Part shown: positions 8,672-17,700 of the stretch, one piece after another | Numbering within the stretch: the stretch's first letter is position 1 | Layout: the number at the start of each line of letters is the position of its first letter | NCBI RefSeq assembly: GCF_019049255.1 | Contig: NZ_JAGMUJ010000020.1 | Coordinates: 22,800-86,799, forward strand | DNA from: Streptomyces sp. AC558_RSS880 | GTDB lineage: Bacteria; Actinomycetota; Actinomycetes; Streptomycetales; Streptomycetaceae | DNA: 64,000 nucleotides | Direction: 5' to 3' | Position numbers and translations under genes: made by a program | Notes under the pieces: model-generated | Seen by the model: only the letters and a program-made list of their open reading frames with translations | Told to the model about the DNA's origin: nothing | Databases searched by the model: none

Positions 8672-8775
8672 GGACGGATCAGTCATCATGCCGTCGTGTT
8701 CTTCCTTTGAACTACCGCGCCAGGCGAGAGGCGCAGGCGAGAGTCGAACTCGCATCCGACGGCGTTCGTCCGTCC
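8672..8775 (-). ncRNA. Y RNA-like, circularly permuted tRNA-mimic RNA
   Basis: On the minus strand, from 8775: outer stem GGACGGA with TCCGTCC (8678-8672); internal loop CGAAC opposite ATGATGACTGA; inner stem GCCGTCG with CGACGGC in the place of an anticodon stem; T-arm GCGAG-TTCGACT-CTCGC (8753-8737) with a consensus T-loop; 7-bp acceptor-like stem CTGCGCC with GGCGCGG (one U-G) closed by an 8-nt loop; TA as U8/A9; D-arm GTTC-AAAGGAA-GAAC (8712-8698) with A14, GG and A21; then A26. All parts of a tRNA are present but in permuted order, with ends at the anticodon side. That is the design of bacterial Y RNAs, where the end-paired stem binds Ro60/Rsr (TROVE). No Ro60 gene is in the window. RNA ends are estimated from pairing. 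Confidence 0.75.
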
Positions 8776-8936
8776 CCGGTCGGTCCGGCGATCGGCGGCG
8801 ATGCTGAGACTGGAGCGAGAGTCTGAGATTGACCGCGGCCGCCGGTTCGGCGGACCGCTTCTTCAGGCTGAACTTCAGTGTCAGCTTGCGCTCGTCACGC
8901 GAACCGGTCCTCATGTCCGGCCCGCGCTGTCGCGCA

Positions 8937-8958
8937 CCCCCGCGCTCGCACGCGGGGG
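8937..8958 (-). terminator. Terminator hairpin of the preceding minus-strand gene
   Basis: CCCCCGCG and CGCGGGGG form an 8-bp all-GC stem with a 6-nt loop, 28 nt past the stop of the 243-aa protein gene. It suggests the tRNA-like RNA beginning 160 nt further on has its own promoter or depends on read-through. Confidence 0.6.
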
Positions 8959-8985
8959 CGATCATGGTGGCCACCTCGGCCGGCG

Positions 8986-9717
8986 TCAGCCGAACAGGTA
9001 GCCGAACACCGCGTCGCCGACCCGCTGGTCGGTGACCTCGGCGCCGTTGGCCTCCTCGCGGGCGAACTTCACGGCCTGCTGGAGCTTCTCGACCCGCTCC
9101 ACCAGCTCGTTCACCCGCCGCGCCGGAAGCGCGCCGGAGAACTTCACGGTGGTCCAGTACCCGATGGGCACGTCCTCGTAGTACACCTCGACCTGTGCCG
9201 GGTGCTTCTCGGTCGCCTCCGCCTTGACGTGGTTGCGCGGGACCTTCTTCGTACGGATCGTGCGGACCGGGTCCGTCTTCCACCAGTCCGTGGACGGGTC
9301 GTGGGACCAGGACTCGGCGGCGTCGAGGGTGGGCAGCTTCTTGACGAAGGTGTGCAGGTCGGCGAGCTGCTTCTCCAGGAAGAGCAGGTAACTGACCGGC
9401 ACGTCGGCCACGACGGTCCGTCCGTCGACGGTGACGTCCGCGCGGGCCCCGCAGTTCGCCCAGTCCTTGGTCGCGGTCACGTCGAACAGCCGCGTCAGCG
9501 ACGCGGACATCTCCCGCAGCACGTCCTCGGCCTGCACCTGCACCCGCGTCGACTCGGGCGGCAGCTGCTCGCCCTCCTCGTCCTTCGGCTGGTACGTGCG
9601 CGAGATACCGGCCAGCAGCGCCGGCTTCTGCACCTTGGTGTGCGCGGCGTTGATGTCCTGGAGCGACTTGCTCTTGACACCCTTCTCGACCGCGATGATC
9701 TGGTTCAGCTTCGCCAT
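8986..9717 (-). CDS. Hypothetical protein of 243 aa next to the tRNA-like RNA
   Basis: Not assigned. ATG 9717 (MAKLNQIIAVEKGVKSKSLQ) has a purine-rich GAAGGGGGG upstream. The protein is soluble, without signal or membrane segments. Visible parts: a basic N terminus, a central VPVSYLLFLEKQLADLHTFVKKLPTLD helix, a WSHDPSTDWWKTDPVRTIRTKKVPRNHV stretch rich in Trp and basic residues that could contact nucleic acid, VYYEDVPIGYWTTVKFSG, and a C-terminal helical segment with heptad-like leucines ending FGYLFG. Lysines and arginines concentrate where RNA binding might occur (inference). The tRNA-like RNA lies downstream on the same strand. A perfect CAAGTACTTG palindrome at 9894-9903 lies in the long upstream region. 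Confidence 0.75.
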   Translation of the reverse strand: MAKLNQIIAVEKGVKSKSLQDINAAHTKVQKPALLAGISRTYQPKDEEGEQLPPESTRVQVQAEDVLREMSASLTRLFDVTATKDWANCGARADVTVDGRTVVADVPVSYLLFLEKQLADLHTFVKKLPTLDAAESWSHDPSTDWWKTDPVRTIRTKKVPRNHVKAEATEKHPAQVEVYYEDVPIGYWTTVKFSGALPARRVNELVERVEKLQQAVKFAREEANGAEVTDQRVGDAVFGYLFG

Positions 9718-9967
9718 GTCGGGCCCCCCTTCGAACAGCAAGGACCTTGCCACAAGGGGCAGATCACCGCACACGGTTTTCCGCCTGCCCGGTAACCACG
9801 GCGTGCGGACGGGGCATTGACGTCAGCTCGGAGAAAACTGTCACCGAGGAAATGCGAAGCAGTACGCGGCGATCACCACGTGAACGAGGCACACAAGTAC
9901 TTGCCAGGCAAAGGTAAAGAACTATTCAGCAGTACTCCAAGTCGGCCAGACACACCTGCTGGTACCA

Positions 9968-10210
9968 CTAGTTGACGGTCCAGTCACCGCCGATCGTGTA
10001 GCCGATCTCGCACATCTGCCCCGTCGCCCGTTCCAGGAGGATTCTCAGTCCTTCCAAGGTGCCAGTGCCCTCGGGTTCGGCGTAGACCACATGCAGATCT
10101 CCGAAACGTGTCCCCACGTCCTGGAGGACAGGCACGTCGTCTTCATTGTCGATCGACGCGTAGTACCTGATCTCACACCCAACCCTCCGACCGGCCGCCG
10201 AAGCCCTCAC
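9968..10210 (-). CDS. Small hypothetical protein, uncertain start
   Basis: The last 70 residues (CEIRYYASIDNEDDVPVLQD ... TIGGDWTVN) have ordinary composition with spaced hydrophobics and look coded; upstream of them the frame reads as low-complexity Arg/Gly. GTG 10210 gives 80 aa; ATG 10273 gives 101 aa. I do not recognise the family. It may be the intact 3' part of a damaged longer gene. It lies in a low-density stretch of the island, between two unrelated unknown genes. Confidence 0.4.
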   Translation of the reverse strand: MRASAAGRRVGCEIRYYASIDNEDDVPVLQDVGTRFGDLHVVYAEPEGTGTLEGLRILLERATGQMCEIGYTIGGDWTVN

Positions 10211-10566
10211 ACACGCCCGCCGCGACAGCGGAGCACCGGAGGAAACAGCCCGAGGAGTTCCCGTGCGGGGCATCCCAGCACAGCGATCCACCTCCGAGGA
10301 GACCGAGCCGCGCTGAACGCCTCCTGCTAACGCGTCCCGCTCCCCGCCCTCGCCCACTGGCGGACGGGACGCGCGTCCGGCGCCATAGGGTGACGGAAAG
10401 GCCGACGCGGATCGGCCTCGACCCACCTCCCGGCCAGGGCCCCCGCCACCCGGCGTGACCTGACCGCCCCGCCTGAGCACCCCCACCGGCGCGCCGCCCC
10501 TCCCGGGTGTCGCGCCGTACTCGGCGCAACCACCGCCCGCCCACCTCACCGCACAGGCAGCCGCTT

Positions 10567-12213
10567 ATGGAACCGCGCAACTACCGCATGGTCGTCTCGA
10601 CCGCGCAGGACTTCGTGACCACCTCCGCCGAAGCCGACCGCCAACTGCACCACTGGCTAGGCACGATGAAGCGGTATGACACCTCCGCCCTGGACAAGGG
10701 CCGCAATGAGATAGCCGAGGGCGTCACCCTCGACCACGACGCGGCGGCGGGCCGGCACGGCTCGTACTCCCGCTGGCGACTCCGCGAGAACCGGCCGGAC
10801 AACCAGGGCACCTGGCAGTCCACCGTCGTGGTCCGCTCGGACAACGGCAAGGACTCCCGCCGCACCTGGCTCCAGGTGGACATCGAGTACCAGCCGGCTC
10901 CCGGCCAGGCACACATCCGTGCGAACACGCCCGGCATAGCCAAACTCCTCCTCGACGCTGTCCCCGCACAGGACGGCCTCGCCGAAGTCGGGACGGTTCC
11001 GAAGTTCATCGAACAGGACGACGTGGAGGAGGTGATCGAGGAACTCTGCGAACAGGACCGCAGACTTCCTGTCGTCGTGGCAAGTGTTCCGTACGGGCAG
11101 GATGCGGAAGCCTGGACGAAACGGGTCGTCGAACCGGTCTTCCGGCACCTCAGCGGTCTCGCCGTCATGTACGTCCTCCGGCCGGATGCCCAGCAGTCCT
11201 TCAACGCGACCCTCGAACACCACCCGGTCTTCGGGGGTGGCGTCCGCACCTACCTTCCTGGCGTGGACCCGGCCTGGCAGCCCGACGCCCAGCGTCACCC
11301 CGTGATGTCCCGGTCCACCATCGAGGCGAACGTCAGACGAGCGGCGGCGATCCTCGCATCCCTTCCCCAGCGCCTGGCGCTGAGCCACCCCCTCCCGGAA
11401 CCGCTGGACACCCTGCCGTTCCAGCGCAGCCGCCCCCGCCCGGTTGTCGACACGTCCAGCCTGGAAGAGCTTCGCAAGGAGCTGCGCAAGGTCGACACCC
11501 AGCGCCAGGAGGCGGAGCAGCGCGAGGAGTCGAAGGACCAGCAGATCCGTGAGTTCCGCCTTCGTGTCAAGGAGGCGGACGACCGGGACTTCGAGCAGAT
11601 CGTCGAGAACGACCAGCTCTACCGGGACTTCCAGGACGCCCACCGCAAGGTCCGCTTCCTGCAGAAGAAGCTCGAAGAGGCCGGCCTCCACGCGCTGGCC
11701 CACACACCGCCCCCGGAGCCTGAGGACCAGCCGGCCACCTTCGCAAAGATCCTCGACCGCATGGACGAGTTCACATACCTGCGATTCACCGGGAACCCCA
11801 AGAAGACCAAGGATCTGGACGCCCAGTGCATCGTCAACTGGGTGACCGTCGCCTGGGACGCGTTGCACACGCTGAACGACTACGCCGCAGCGTCCGCCGC
11901 GGGAACGACGGGCGGCGACTTCCGCCACTGGTGCGACAACCTTCCGGACGGATCCTCGAACCGTTTTCCGTCCGCCAAGGTCAAGATGAAGGAGTCCGAG
12001 ACGGTCGGGAACAACACGAAGTGGCGTCGCCAGCGCACGTTCCCCGTGCCGACGTCCGTCGCCAAGGAGGGCAAGCTTTTCATGCAGGCCCACCTGCGGA
12101 TCGGCGGGGGCAACACGGTGTCACCCCGGCTCTACTTCCATGACGACGGAGCCGGCACAGGGCTCGTCTACGTGGGGTACATCGGAGAGCACCCCGACAA
12201 CACACAGACCTGA
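10567..12213 (+). CDS. Hypothetical 548-aa coiled-coil protein in the defence island
   Basis: Not recognised. ATG 10567 (MEPRNYRMVV) is chosen because sequence before it is low-complexity; its ribosome site is weak. Residues 1-110 form a beta-rich domain (YSRWRLREN, TWLQVDIEYQP); about 110-290 an alpha/beta region (LPVVVASVPYGQDAEAW, GLAVMYVLRPDAQQSFNA) reminiscent of domains that precede nucleases or NTPases; about 298-375 a charged coiled coil (LEELRKELRKVDTQRQEAEQ); and a C-terminal domain of about 150 residues ending GNTVSPRLYFHDDGAGTGLV and then YVGYIGEHPDN. That ending resembles RelE-like sensor/toxin folds in some defence proteins, by impression only. Location beside Hachiman and a TA pair makes a defence role plausible but unproven. 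Confidence 0.8.
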   Translation: MEPRNYRMVVSTAQDFVTTSAEADRQLHHWLGTMKRYDTSALDKGRNEIAEGVTLDHDAAAGRHGSYSRWRLRENRPDNQGTWQSTVVVRSDNGKDSRRTWLQVDIEYQPAPGQAHIRANTPGIAKLLLDAVPAQDGLAEVGTVPKFIEQDDVEEVIEELCEQDRRLPVVVASVPYGQDAEAWTKRVVEPVFRHLSGLAVMYVLRPDAQQSFNATLEHHPVFGGGVRTYLPGVDPAWQPDAQRHPVMSRSTIEANVRRAAAILASLPQRLALSHPLPEPLDTLPFQRSRPRPVVDTSSLEELRKELRKVDTQRQEAEQREESKDQQIREFRLRVKEADDRDFEQIVENDQLYRDFQDAHRKVRFLQKKLEEAGLHALAHTPPPEPEDQPATFAKILDRMDEFTYLRFTGNPKKTKDLDAQCIVNWVTVAWDALHTLNDYAAASAAGTTGGDFRHWCDNLPDGSSNRFPSAKVKMKESETVGNNTKWRRQRTFPVPTSVAKEGKLFMQAHLRIGGGNTVSPRLYFHDDGAGTGLVYVGYIGEHPDNTQT

Positions 12214-12227
12214 CGCCTGCGGGTGGG

Positions 12228-12422
12228 TCAGCGTGCGACGGCAAACCGTACGAACGCGGCCCACTCCGTGGCGGAGACGGTGAGTTCAGCGCGGGCGGGC
12301 ACCTTGGAGTCGCGGACGTGGATGGCGCCGGGCGTGACGGCGACTTCGAGGCATGCACCGCCCTCGTTGCCGCTGTAGCTGCTCTTGAACCAGGCGAGGG
12401 GAGCGGATTCCGCAGTACTCAT
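12228..12422 (-). CDS. DUF397 domain protein
   Basis: 64-aa DUF397 protein with the family signature WFKSSYSGNEGGACLEVA, then VRDSK and a C-terminal WAAFVRFA. Its ATG (12422-12420) overlaps the TGA of the upstream XRE regulator gene (ATGA), so the two are translationally coupled. In streptomycetes DUF397 proteins partner XRE-DUF5753 regulators (WhiJ/AbaA-like sets controlling development); here the target genes are unknown. Confidence 0.9.
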   Translation of the reverse strand: MSTAESAPLAWFKSSYSGNEGGACLEVAVTPGAIHVRDSKVPARAELTVSATEWAAFVRFAVAR

Positions 12423-13282
12423 AGCTCAGCCACCATCTTTTCGATCAAGGCAAGGGACTCCTGCATCGTAAGCGCCTGCGCCCTGATGCTGCCGTACTGT
12501 GCGGCCAGGATACGGACTTCCTCGGCATCCGTGATCAGTCGGCTGGAGCTCTGAGCCTCGGTGTACCCAAGTTGGCTCTTCCCCTTGGGAGTCAGCAGGA
12601 TGAAAGAGCCGCCCATCCCTGCGTGCTGAGTGCGGTCGTTCGGCATCACTTGCAGCTCTACATTGCGCAGCTGAGCCAGTCGAAGCAGCTGCTCCAACTG
12701 CTCTCTGTGGACTTCTCGACCTCCGAGAGGACGCGTCAGCACACGCTCCTCGATGACCGAGGTGATCACCGGCAACGGCCAATGGAGCAGGATCTCCTGT
12801 CGCGCCAGCCGAGAGACAACCCGCTGCTCGATCGTCTCCTCGTCCAGGAGCGGCTTGCGCATCTCGTACAGCGCTCGAATCCTGCGCTCGGTCTGAAACA
12901 GACCCGGAATGTCATGGCAGTTGTAATCGTTGATCTCAACCGCCTCCCGCTCCAACCGCGCATAGTCCCGGAACCAAGCCGGATGCCGAACCCGTGCCTT
13001 CGCCTTGGCCCTCTCCACGTCCTCGATCGTGGTCCGGAGCAGCCCGCCCGCCCCCAGCAGCTCGTCGGCCGCCTCCAGGAACTCCCGCTGCGGCGTCCGC
13101 CTCCCCCGCTCCAGCGAGGAGACGAGGTCCTCGCTGTACCCGAGCCGCTCCCCCAGCTCCCGCTGGGTGAACCCGGCCCGCTCCCGGAGCAGCTTGACCT
13201 GCTTGCCCACCGCCCGCATCAGGTCACCGCTCAACTCCCCCTCATCGTAGGCCCCCTGCGCCTCCACCGCCGTTTCGGACAC
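12419..13282 (-). CDS. XRE-family regulator with DUF5753 domain
   Basis: DNA-binding protein of 287 aa. GTG 13282 follows a GGGGAAGGGGG site. The helix-turn-helix is at about residues 25-80 (LRERAGFTQRELGERLGYSE, DLVSSLERGRRTP), then DUF5753 (WFRDYARLEREAVEINDYNC, IPGLFQTE, QVMPNDRTQHAGMGGSFILL). It is co-transcribed with the DUF397 gene and divergent from the ATP-binding protein gene, the standard three-gene arrangement. The shared 125-bp promoter region has an 8-bp inverted repeat that may be its operator. The 63.4-63.9 kb locus is a broken version of the same set. Confidence 0.92.
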   Translation of the reverse strand: MSETAVEAQGAYDEGELSGDLMRAVGKQVKLLRERAGFTQRELGERLGYSEDLVSSLERGRRTPQREFLEAADELLGAGGLLRTTIEDVERAKAKARVRHPAWFRDYARLEREAVEINDYNCHDIPGLFQTERRIRALYEMRKPLLDEETIEQRVVSRLARQEILLHWPLPVITSVIEERVLTRPLGGREVHREQLEQLLRLAQLRNVELQVMPNDRTQHAGMGGSFILLTPKGKSQLGYTEAQSSSRLITDAEEVRILAAQYGSIRAQALTMQESLALIEKMVAEL

Positions 13283-13337
13283 GACTGCCCCCTTCCCCAG
13301 GTCACCACCGACACCCCGCACACGGCACCTTCCGTTT

Positions 13338-13360
13338 CGGTACGGGCACCCTCCGTACCG
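13338..13360. promoter_or_regulatory. Inverted repeat in divergent XRE / ATP-binding-protein promoter
   Basis: CGGTACGG - 7 nt - CCGTACCG, perfect 8-bp arms, between the divergent starts at 13282 and 13407. A direct repeat GGCACCTTCCG / GGCACCCTCCG (about 13325 and 13346) overlaps it. Candidate XRE operator; not experimentally supported. Confidence 0.45.
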
Positions 13361-13406
13361 GGGGATGTCCTGGTCAGAGTAGAGCGGGCCGACCACGCTC
13401 GGTGAC

Positions 13407-13835
13407 GTGAAGATGCAGATCTCCTCCCTTCGATTCAGCCAGCTCCTCAGCGCCACCCCGCGCGGCGCCCGGCTCGCCCGTCTGCTGACCGTGCAGCAGC
13501 TCGACGCGTGGGGCTGGCCGCCGGCCTGCGCGGTGAGCGAGTCCGCCGCGCTAGTCGTCGCCGAGCTGGCGGCGAACGCGGTCACCCACGGCCGCGCGCA
13601 AGGCCGTGGGTTCCGGCTCACGCTCACCGTCGAGGCACCCGGCACCGGCACGCTCCGCGTCGAGGTCACCGACGCCCGGGGCGACCACGCATCCCGACCC
13701 CGTACGGCCGCCCCCGGCCCCGCCGCCGAATCCGGTCGCGGCCTGCTCCTCGTCGAGACCCTCGCCACCCGCTGGGGATGGGAGCCCTATCCACCCTCCG
13801 GGAAGACCGTGTGGGCATGTCTCCCGCTCTCCTGA
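13407..13835 (+). CDS. ATP-binding protein, anti-sigma-kinase-like (HATPase_c_2)
   Basis: GHKL-fold protein of 142 aa like the RsbW/SpoIIAB group. It shows the N-box AELAANAVTHGRAQG and the G2-type loop ESGRGLLLVETLATRWGWE, ending GKTVWACLPL. GTG 13407 or ATG 13413 could start it (gtgaagatg). No kinase substrate is nearby; in these XRE/DUF397 loci the protein is a partner of the regulator. Divergent from the XRE gene. Confidence 0.88.
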   Translation: MKMQISSLRFSQLLSATPRGARLARLLTVQQLDAWGWPPACAVSESAALVVAELAANAVTHGRAQGRGFRLTLTVEAPGTGTLRVEVTDARGDHASRPRTAAPGPAAESGRGLLLVETLATRWGWEPYPPSGKTVWACLPLS

Positions 13836-13938
13836 CGGGGAATGCGAGACAGTCCGTTCACAGGCGGGCACACACCGTGGACAACGCCCCGGGGAGGTGG
13901 AGAGAATTCCGATCACACTGTGGGGAGGGGACGTACGG

Positions 13939-14757
13939 GTGAGGGAGAACAGCGCGTTAGATGGCGCCGTGCCGCGCATCTCGCAGGGGATCGAGGTGTA
14001 CGCCGGCAAGGACGGGGCCGTGTCGTGGAGCGGCGTCGAGCTGACGGCCGACGTGATGCGGGAGTTACGCGGGGGGCCGTGGGCCGAGCGGGTCGGTGAC
14101 CTCGCCGCCACCCGCGACTTCCTGACCGAGTTACGGGGCCTCGCCACGACGGACATGGAGACCGACACCCTCAAGGCCCTCCTGGCGAGCGAGCCGGAGC
14201 CCCTCCCCTGGCAGGTCGGCGAAGCCCTCGCCGAGGTGCTGCTGGAGCACTGGCACGGGGCGCTGTGGCTGTGGGACGGCACCCGTGACCGGCGTACGCG
14301 CAAGGCGAGCCTGCCGGGCGCCGACCTGGTCGGCCTGTGCGTGGCGGACGGCTCGGCGCGACTGCTGTTCGGCGAGGTCAAGTCGTCCTCCGAGCAGTCC
14401 GCCCCGCCGGGCGTCATGAACGGCGCGGACGGCATGATCAACCAGCTCAGAAAGCTGTCCACGAAGGACGACCACCTCACGCTCATGAAGTGGTTGCGCT
14501 TCCGGTGCCTGACCCCGGAGCACAAGGCCGCCTACCAGACGGCGGCCGGCCGCTGGGTGAAGTCGATGGGCAAGGACATCCAGCTCTTCGGCTGCCTGGT
14601 GCGCGACACCGCCCCGGAGCCGAAGGACCTGAGCAACCGGGCCAAGGACCTGGCTAAGACGGTCGTGGAGCCCATGCACGCGCTGCTCACGGCCTGGTAT
14701 CTCCCCGTGGCCATGACCTCGTGGCCCGACCACGTGGGGGTGCTCGACCATGGCTGA
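13939..14757 (+). CDS. hamA: Hachiman-like HamA, predicted PD-(D/E)xK nuclease effector
   Basis: 272-aa protein overlapping the downstream helicase gene by 8 bp. GTG 13939 follows GGGGAGGGGACG. The core GADLVGLCVADGSARLLFGE (Asp129 to Glu146) followed by VKSSSE (Lys148) gives the D...E-x-K triad of a restriction-like nuclease, as in DUF1837 HamA proteins of the Hachiman anti-phage system, where the nuclease is released when the HamB helicase meets damaged or phage DNA. Assignment rests on this motif, size and pairing with a HamB-like helicase, not on a search. Three TTA codons (13957, 14065, 14131), the first at codon 7, are extraordinary for this genome and suggest bldA control. An alternative is another two-gene helicase-nuclease system. 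Confidence 0.72.
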   Translation: MRENSALDGAVPRISQGIEVYAGKDGAVSWSGVELTADVMRELRGGPWAERVGDLAATRDFLTELRGLATTDMETDTLKALLASEPEPLPWQVGEALAEVLLEHWHGALWLWDGTRDRRTRKASLPGADLVGLCVADGSARLLFGEVKSSSEQSAPPGVMNGADGMINQLRKLSTKDDHLTLMKWLRFRCLTPEHKAAYQTAAGRWVKSMGKDIQLFGCLVRDTAPEPKDLSNRAKDLAKTVVEPMHALLTAWYLPVAMTSWPDHVGVLDHG

Positions 14758-17700
14758 CTTGGGCTGGCTGGACGACGTGCTCGACCCGGCCCTCGTGTCC
14801 GAGGCCGACGAGCGAGCACACCGCGTACTCATCGGGTCCGCGCTGCGCGCCGTGGAGGGGGAGGTCCCGCCGGGCCCCGAGGAGGGCCACGAGGCGGTCG
14901 GTTTCGCGGTGGACGCCCTGGACCTGCTGGCCTGGGACGCGATCGCCGAGGACCCGAAGGCGGAGTCGACGCGGCGGCTGTGCGGGCAGATGTTCGCGCT
15001 GGCACGGGCCCGGCTGCCCGCCTGGGACTCGCCGGAGGCCCGGCTGGAACTGCTGCGCACGGCGTGCCTGGGCTGGATCGCGGACGAGACACCACTCGCC
15101 GCCCGGCTGCTGGCGGACGTGGAGCTGCCCTCCGAGCCGCGGATGGCCGACGACTGGGAGTCCCGGGTGCGGCGCGGCACCGCCGACGCGTGGCTGCTGC
15201 TGCTGCGCAAGCGCGGGTGGGACGATCTGGATGCGCTGGACCAGCTCCTGGTGCGGCTGCGGTGGGAGCAGGCGGGGCTGGAGGAGCCGTACCTCTCGGC
15301 TGCGGGCGACGACGCGCGTCCCGCCGCCTGGTCGCTGGCCGCGCACTACCACCTACTCAAGACGGCGGAGCTGCTCGCCGAGTACCTGGCCACGGGGGCG
15401 CTGATGCGGGGCCGTCGGCCGAGCCGCCACTACGGGGTGCGCGAACGCGTGCAGTCGCACTGCGACCGCGCGCTGGAGGCGGCCATGGCCTCCGCCGACC
15501 CGGACCTGGAGGTGCTCGTACGGCTACTGACCGCGACCGCCGACCAGATCATCGACAACAGCCTGTGGACGGTGGCGCGCGCGGTCAGCCCGGAGGTGAA
15601 CGCCTTCGTGGCCTCACTGGTCGACCGGGACCGGCCGCGCCCGATCTTCGAGGTGCTGCCGCCGCAGCGAGTGGCCCTCGCGGAGCAAGGTCTGATCCGC
15701 ACGGCGCACCGCAGTGTGGTGGTCAGTCTCCCGACGAGCGCGGGCAAGACGCTGATCGCCCAGTTCCGCATCCTCCAGGCGCTCAACGCCTACGACAAGC
15801 AGCAGGGCTGGGTCGCCTACGTCGCCCCGAACCGGGCGCTGGTGAACCAGGTGACGCGGCGGCTGCGCCGCGACTTCGCGGGCCTCGGCATCGGGGTGGA
15901 ACGGGTCAGTCCCGCCCTGGAGTTCGACGGCCTGGAGGAGGACATGCTCACGGACCGCGGCGAGGGGCGGTTCCGGGTGCTGGTGTCGACTCCGGAGAAA
16001 CTGGACCTGCTGCTGCGGTCGGGATGGCAGGAGAGAATCGGGCGTCCGCTCTGCCTGGTGGTGGCCGACGAGGCCCACCAGCTGGGCGAGGGCAAGCGCG
16101 CGATCAAGCTGGAACTGCTGCTGGCGACCGTCAACCGGGAGGCCCTGGACGCCGGGTTCCTGCTGCTGACGCCGTTCATCGACAACGGGGACGTCATCGC
16201 CGAGTGGCTGGACAGCGGCAGCCGGCAGTCGGTCGGGCTGTCGGTGGACTGGGCCCCGAACGACCGCATCCTCGCGCTCGCCCTGCGGGAGCACACCCCG
16301 GGCGCCGGCGGTTTCCGGGTCGCCCTGGAGACGCTGGTCACCAGTCGCAGAACGCTCAGCGTGCCGGACACCCTGCCGCTGGACGGCCACCGGCCGCTCG
16401 GACTGACCTGGTCGCAGGCGGGCAGTCCGACCAAGCTGGCCGCCGCGACGGCGTCGGTGCTGGCCGAGCGGGGGCAGACCATCACCCTGGCCGGGCGTCC
16501 GGACTACGCCTGGTCGATCGCCAAGCTGCTCGCCGGCGGCCGGGAGGACGTACCGGACGCCGGCGAGGACCTGCGGGCCGTCCAGGCCGTGGTCGCGGAG
16601 GAGTTCGGCCCGGACTTCCCACTGGTGGGGTTGTTGGCCAAGGGCATCGGGATCCACCACCGCGGCCTGCCCGACGACATCCGCACCCTCACCGAGTACC
16701 TGATGGAGTCCGGCGACCTGACCCACCTGGTCTCCACCACCACCATCGCCCAGGGCGTCAACTTCCCCGTGGCGAACGTCGTCCTGGCCTCCCACCAGTT
16801 CCCGTACGGGGAGGACATCCCCGCCCCGGACTTCTGGAACCTGGCCGGTCGCGCCGGCCGGGTCGAGCAGGGCGAGGTCGGCCTGATCGCGCTGGCGGCC
16901 ACGGACGAGGTGCGGGCCGGGAAACTGCGGGCGTTCGTCGGCCGCCGGGTGACGGAGCTGAACTCCACCCTCGTCGAGATGGTGCGGACGGCCCTGAGCA
17001 GTTACGGTCACCTGGACCTGCGCGTCCTGGCCCACCTCCCCCAGTGGTCGGCGTTCGTGCAGTACCTGGCCCACACCTACCGGCAGATCGGGGACGCCGA
17101 GGAGTTCGCGGAGGAGATCGAGCAGATCCTGCGCGGCACCCTGGGCTTCCAGGACCTGCGGCGCACGGACCGCGGCTGGGCAGCGGAGCTGACACGCAGC
17201 GTGCGGGCGTACGCGGAGCGGCTGTCCGGGCAACCGCTGGCCCTCGTCGACAGCACGGGCTTCTCGTGGGAGAGCGTGTCGGCGACCCTGGGCCGGCTGA
17301 GCGACGCCCGCATCGGCCGCGACGTGTGGGAGCAGCCCCTGTTCGAGGGCGATCGCCGCCCGCTCGCCCAGCTCATCGGCGTCATGCTGGAGGTTCCCGA
17401 ACTCAGGGACAACCTGGTCGAGGTGACCACCGAGCACGAGGGCCGCAGCGGGGACTTCATCGCCCGCGTCATGCAGGACTGGGTGAACGGCGCGTCGATG
17501 CGGCAGCTCGCCGCCAACCACTTCACGAAGGCCGGCACGAGAGACGAACTCAAGGCGATCACCAAGTGCTGCCAGCGCCTGTTCGGCGAGCTGGCGCCCA
17601 CGGTCTCCTGGGGTCTGTCGGCGCTCCAGTCGCTCACCCTGGGCAAGGACTTCGCCACCCTGCTGGCCGAGACCCAGCGCGAGCTGCGCAACATCCCGTC

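Noticed and set aside
8672..8775. A normal tRNA gene (Phe-like loop ACGAACG in a 5-bp stem next to a T-arm)
   Set aside because: No 5' acceptor strand precedes the stem, loop position 33 is not T, and the D-arm lies after the T-arm. The permuted Y RNA-type fold explains all pairings better.
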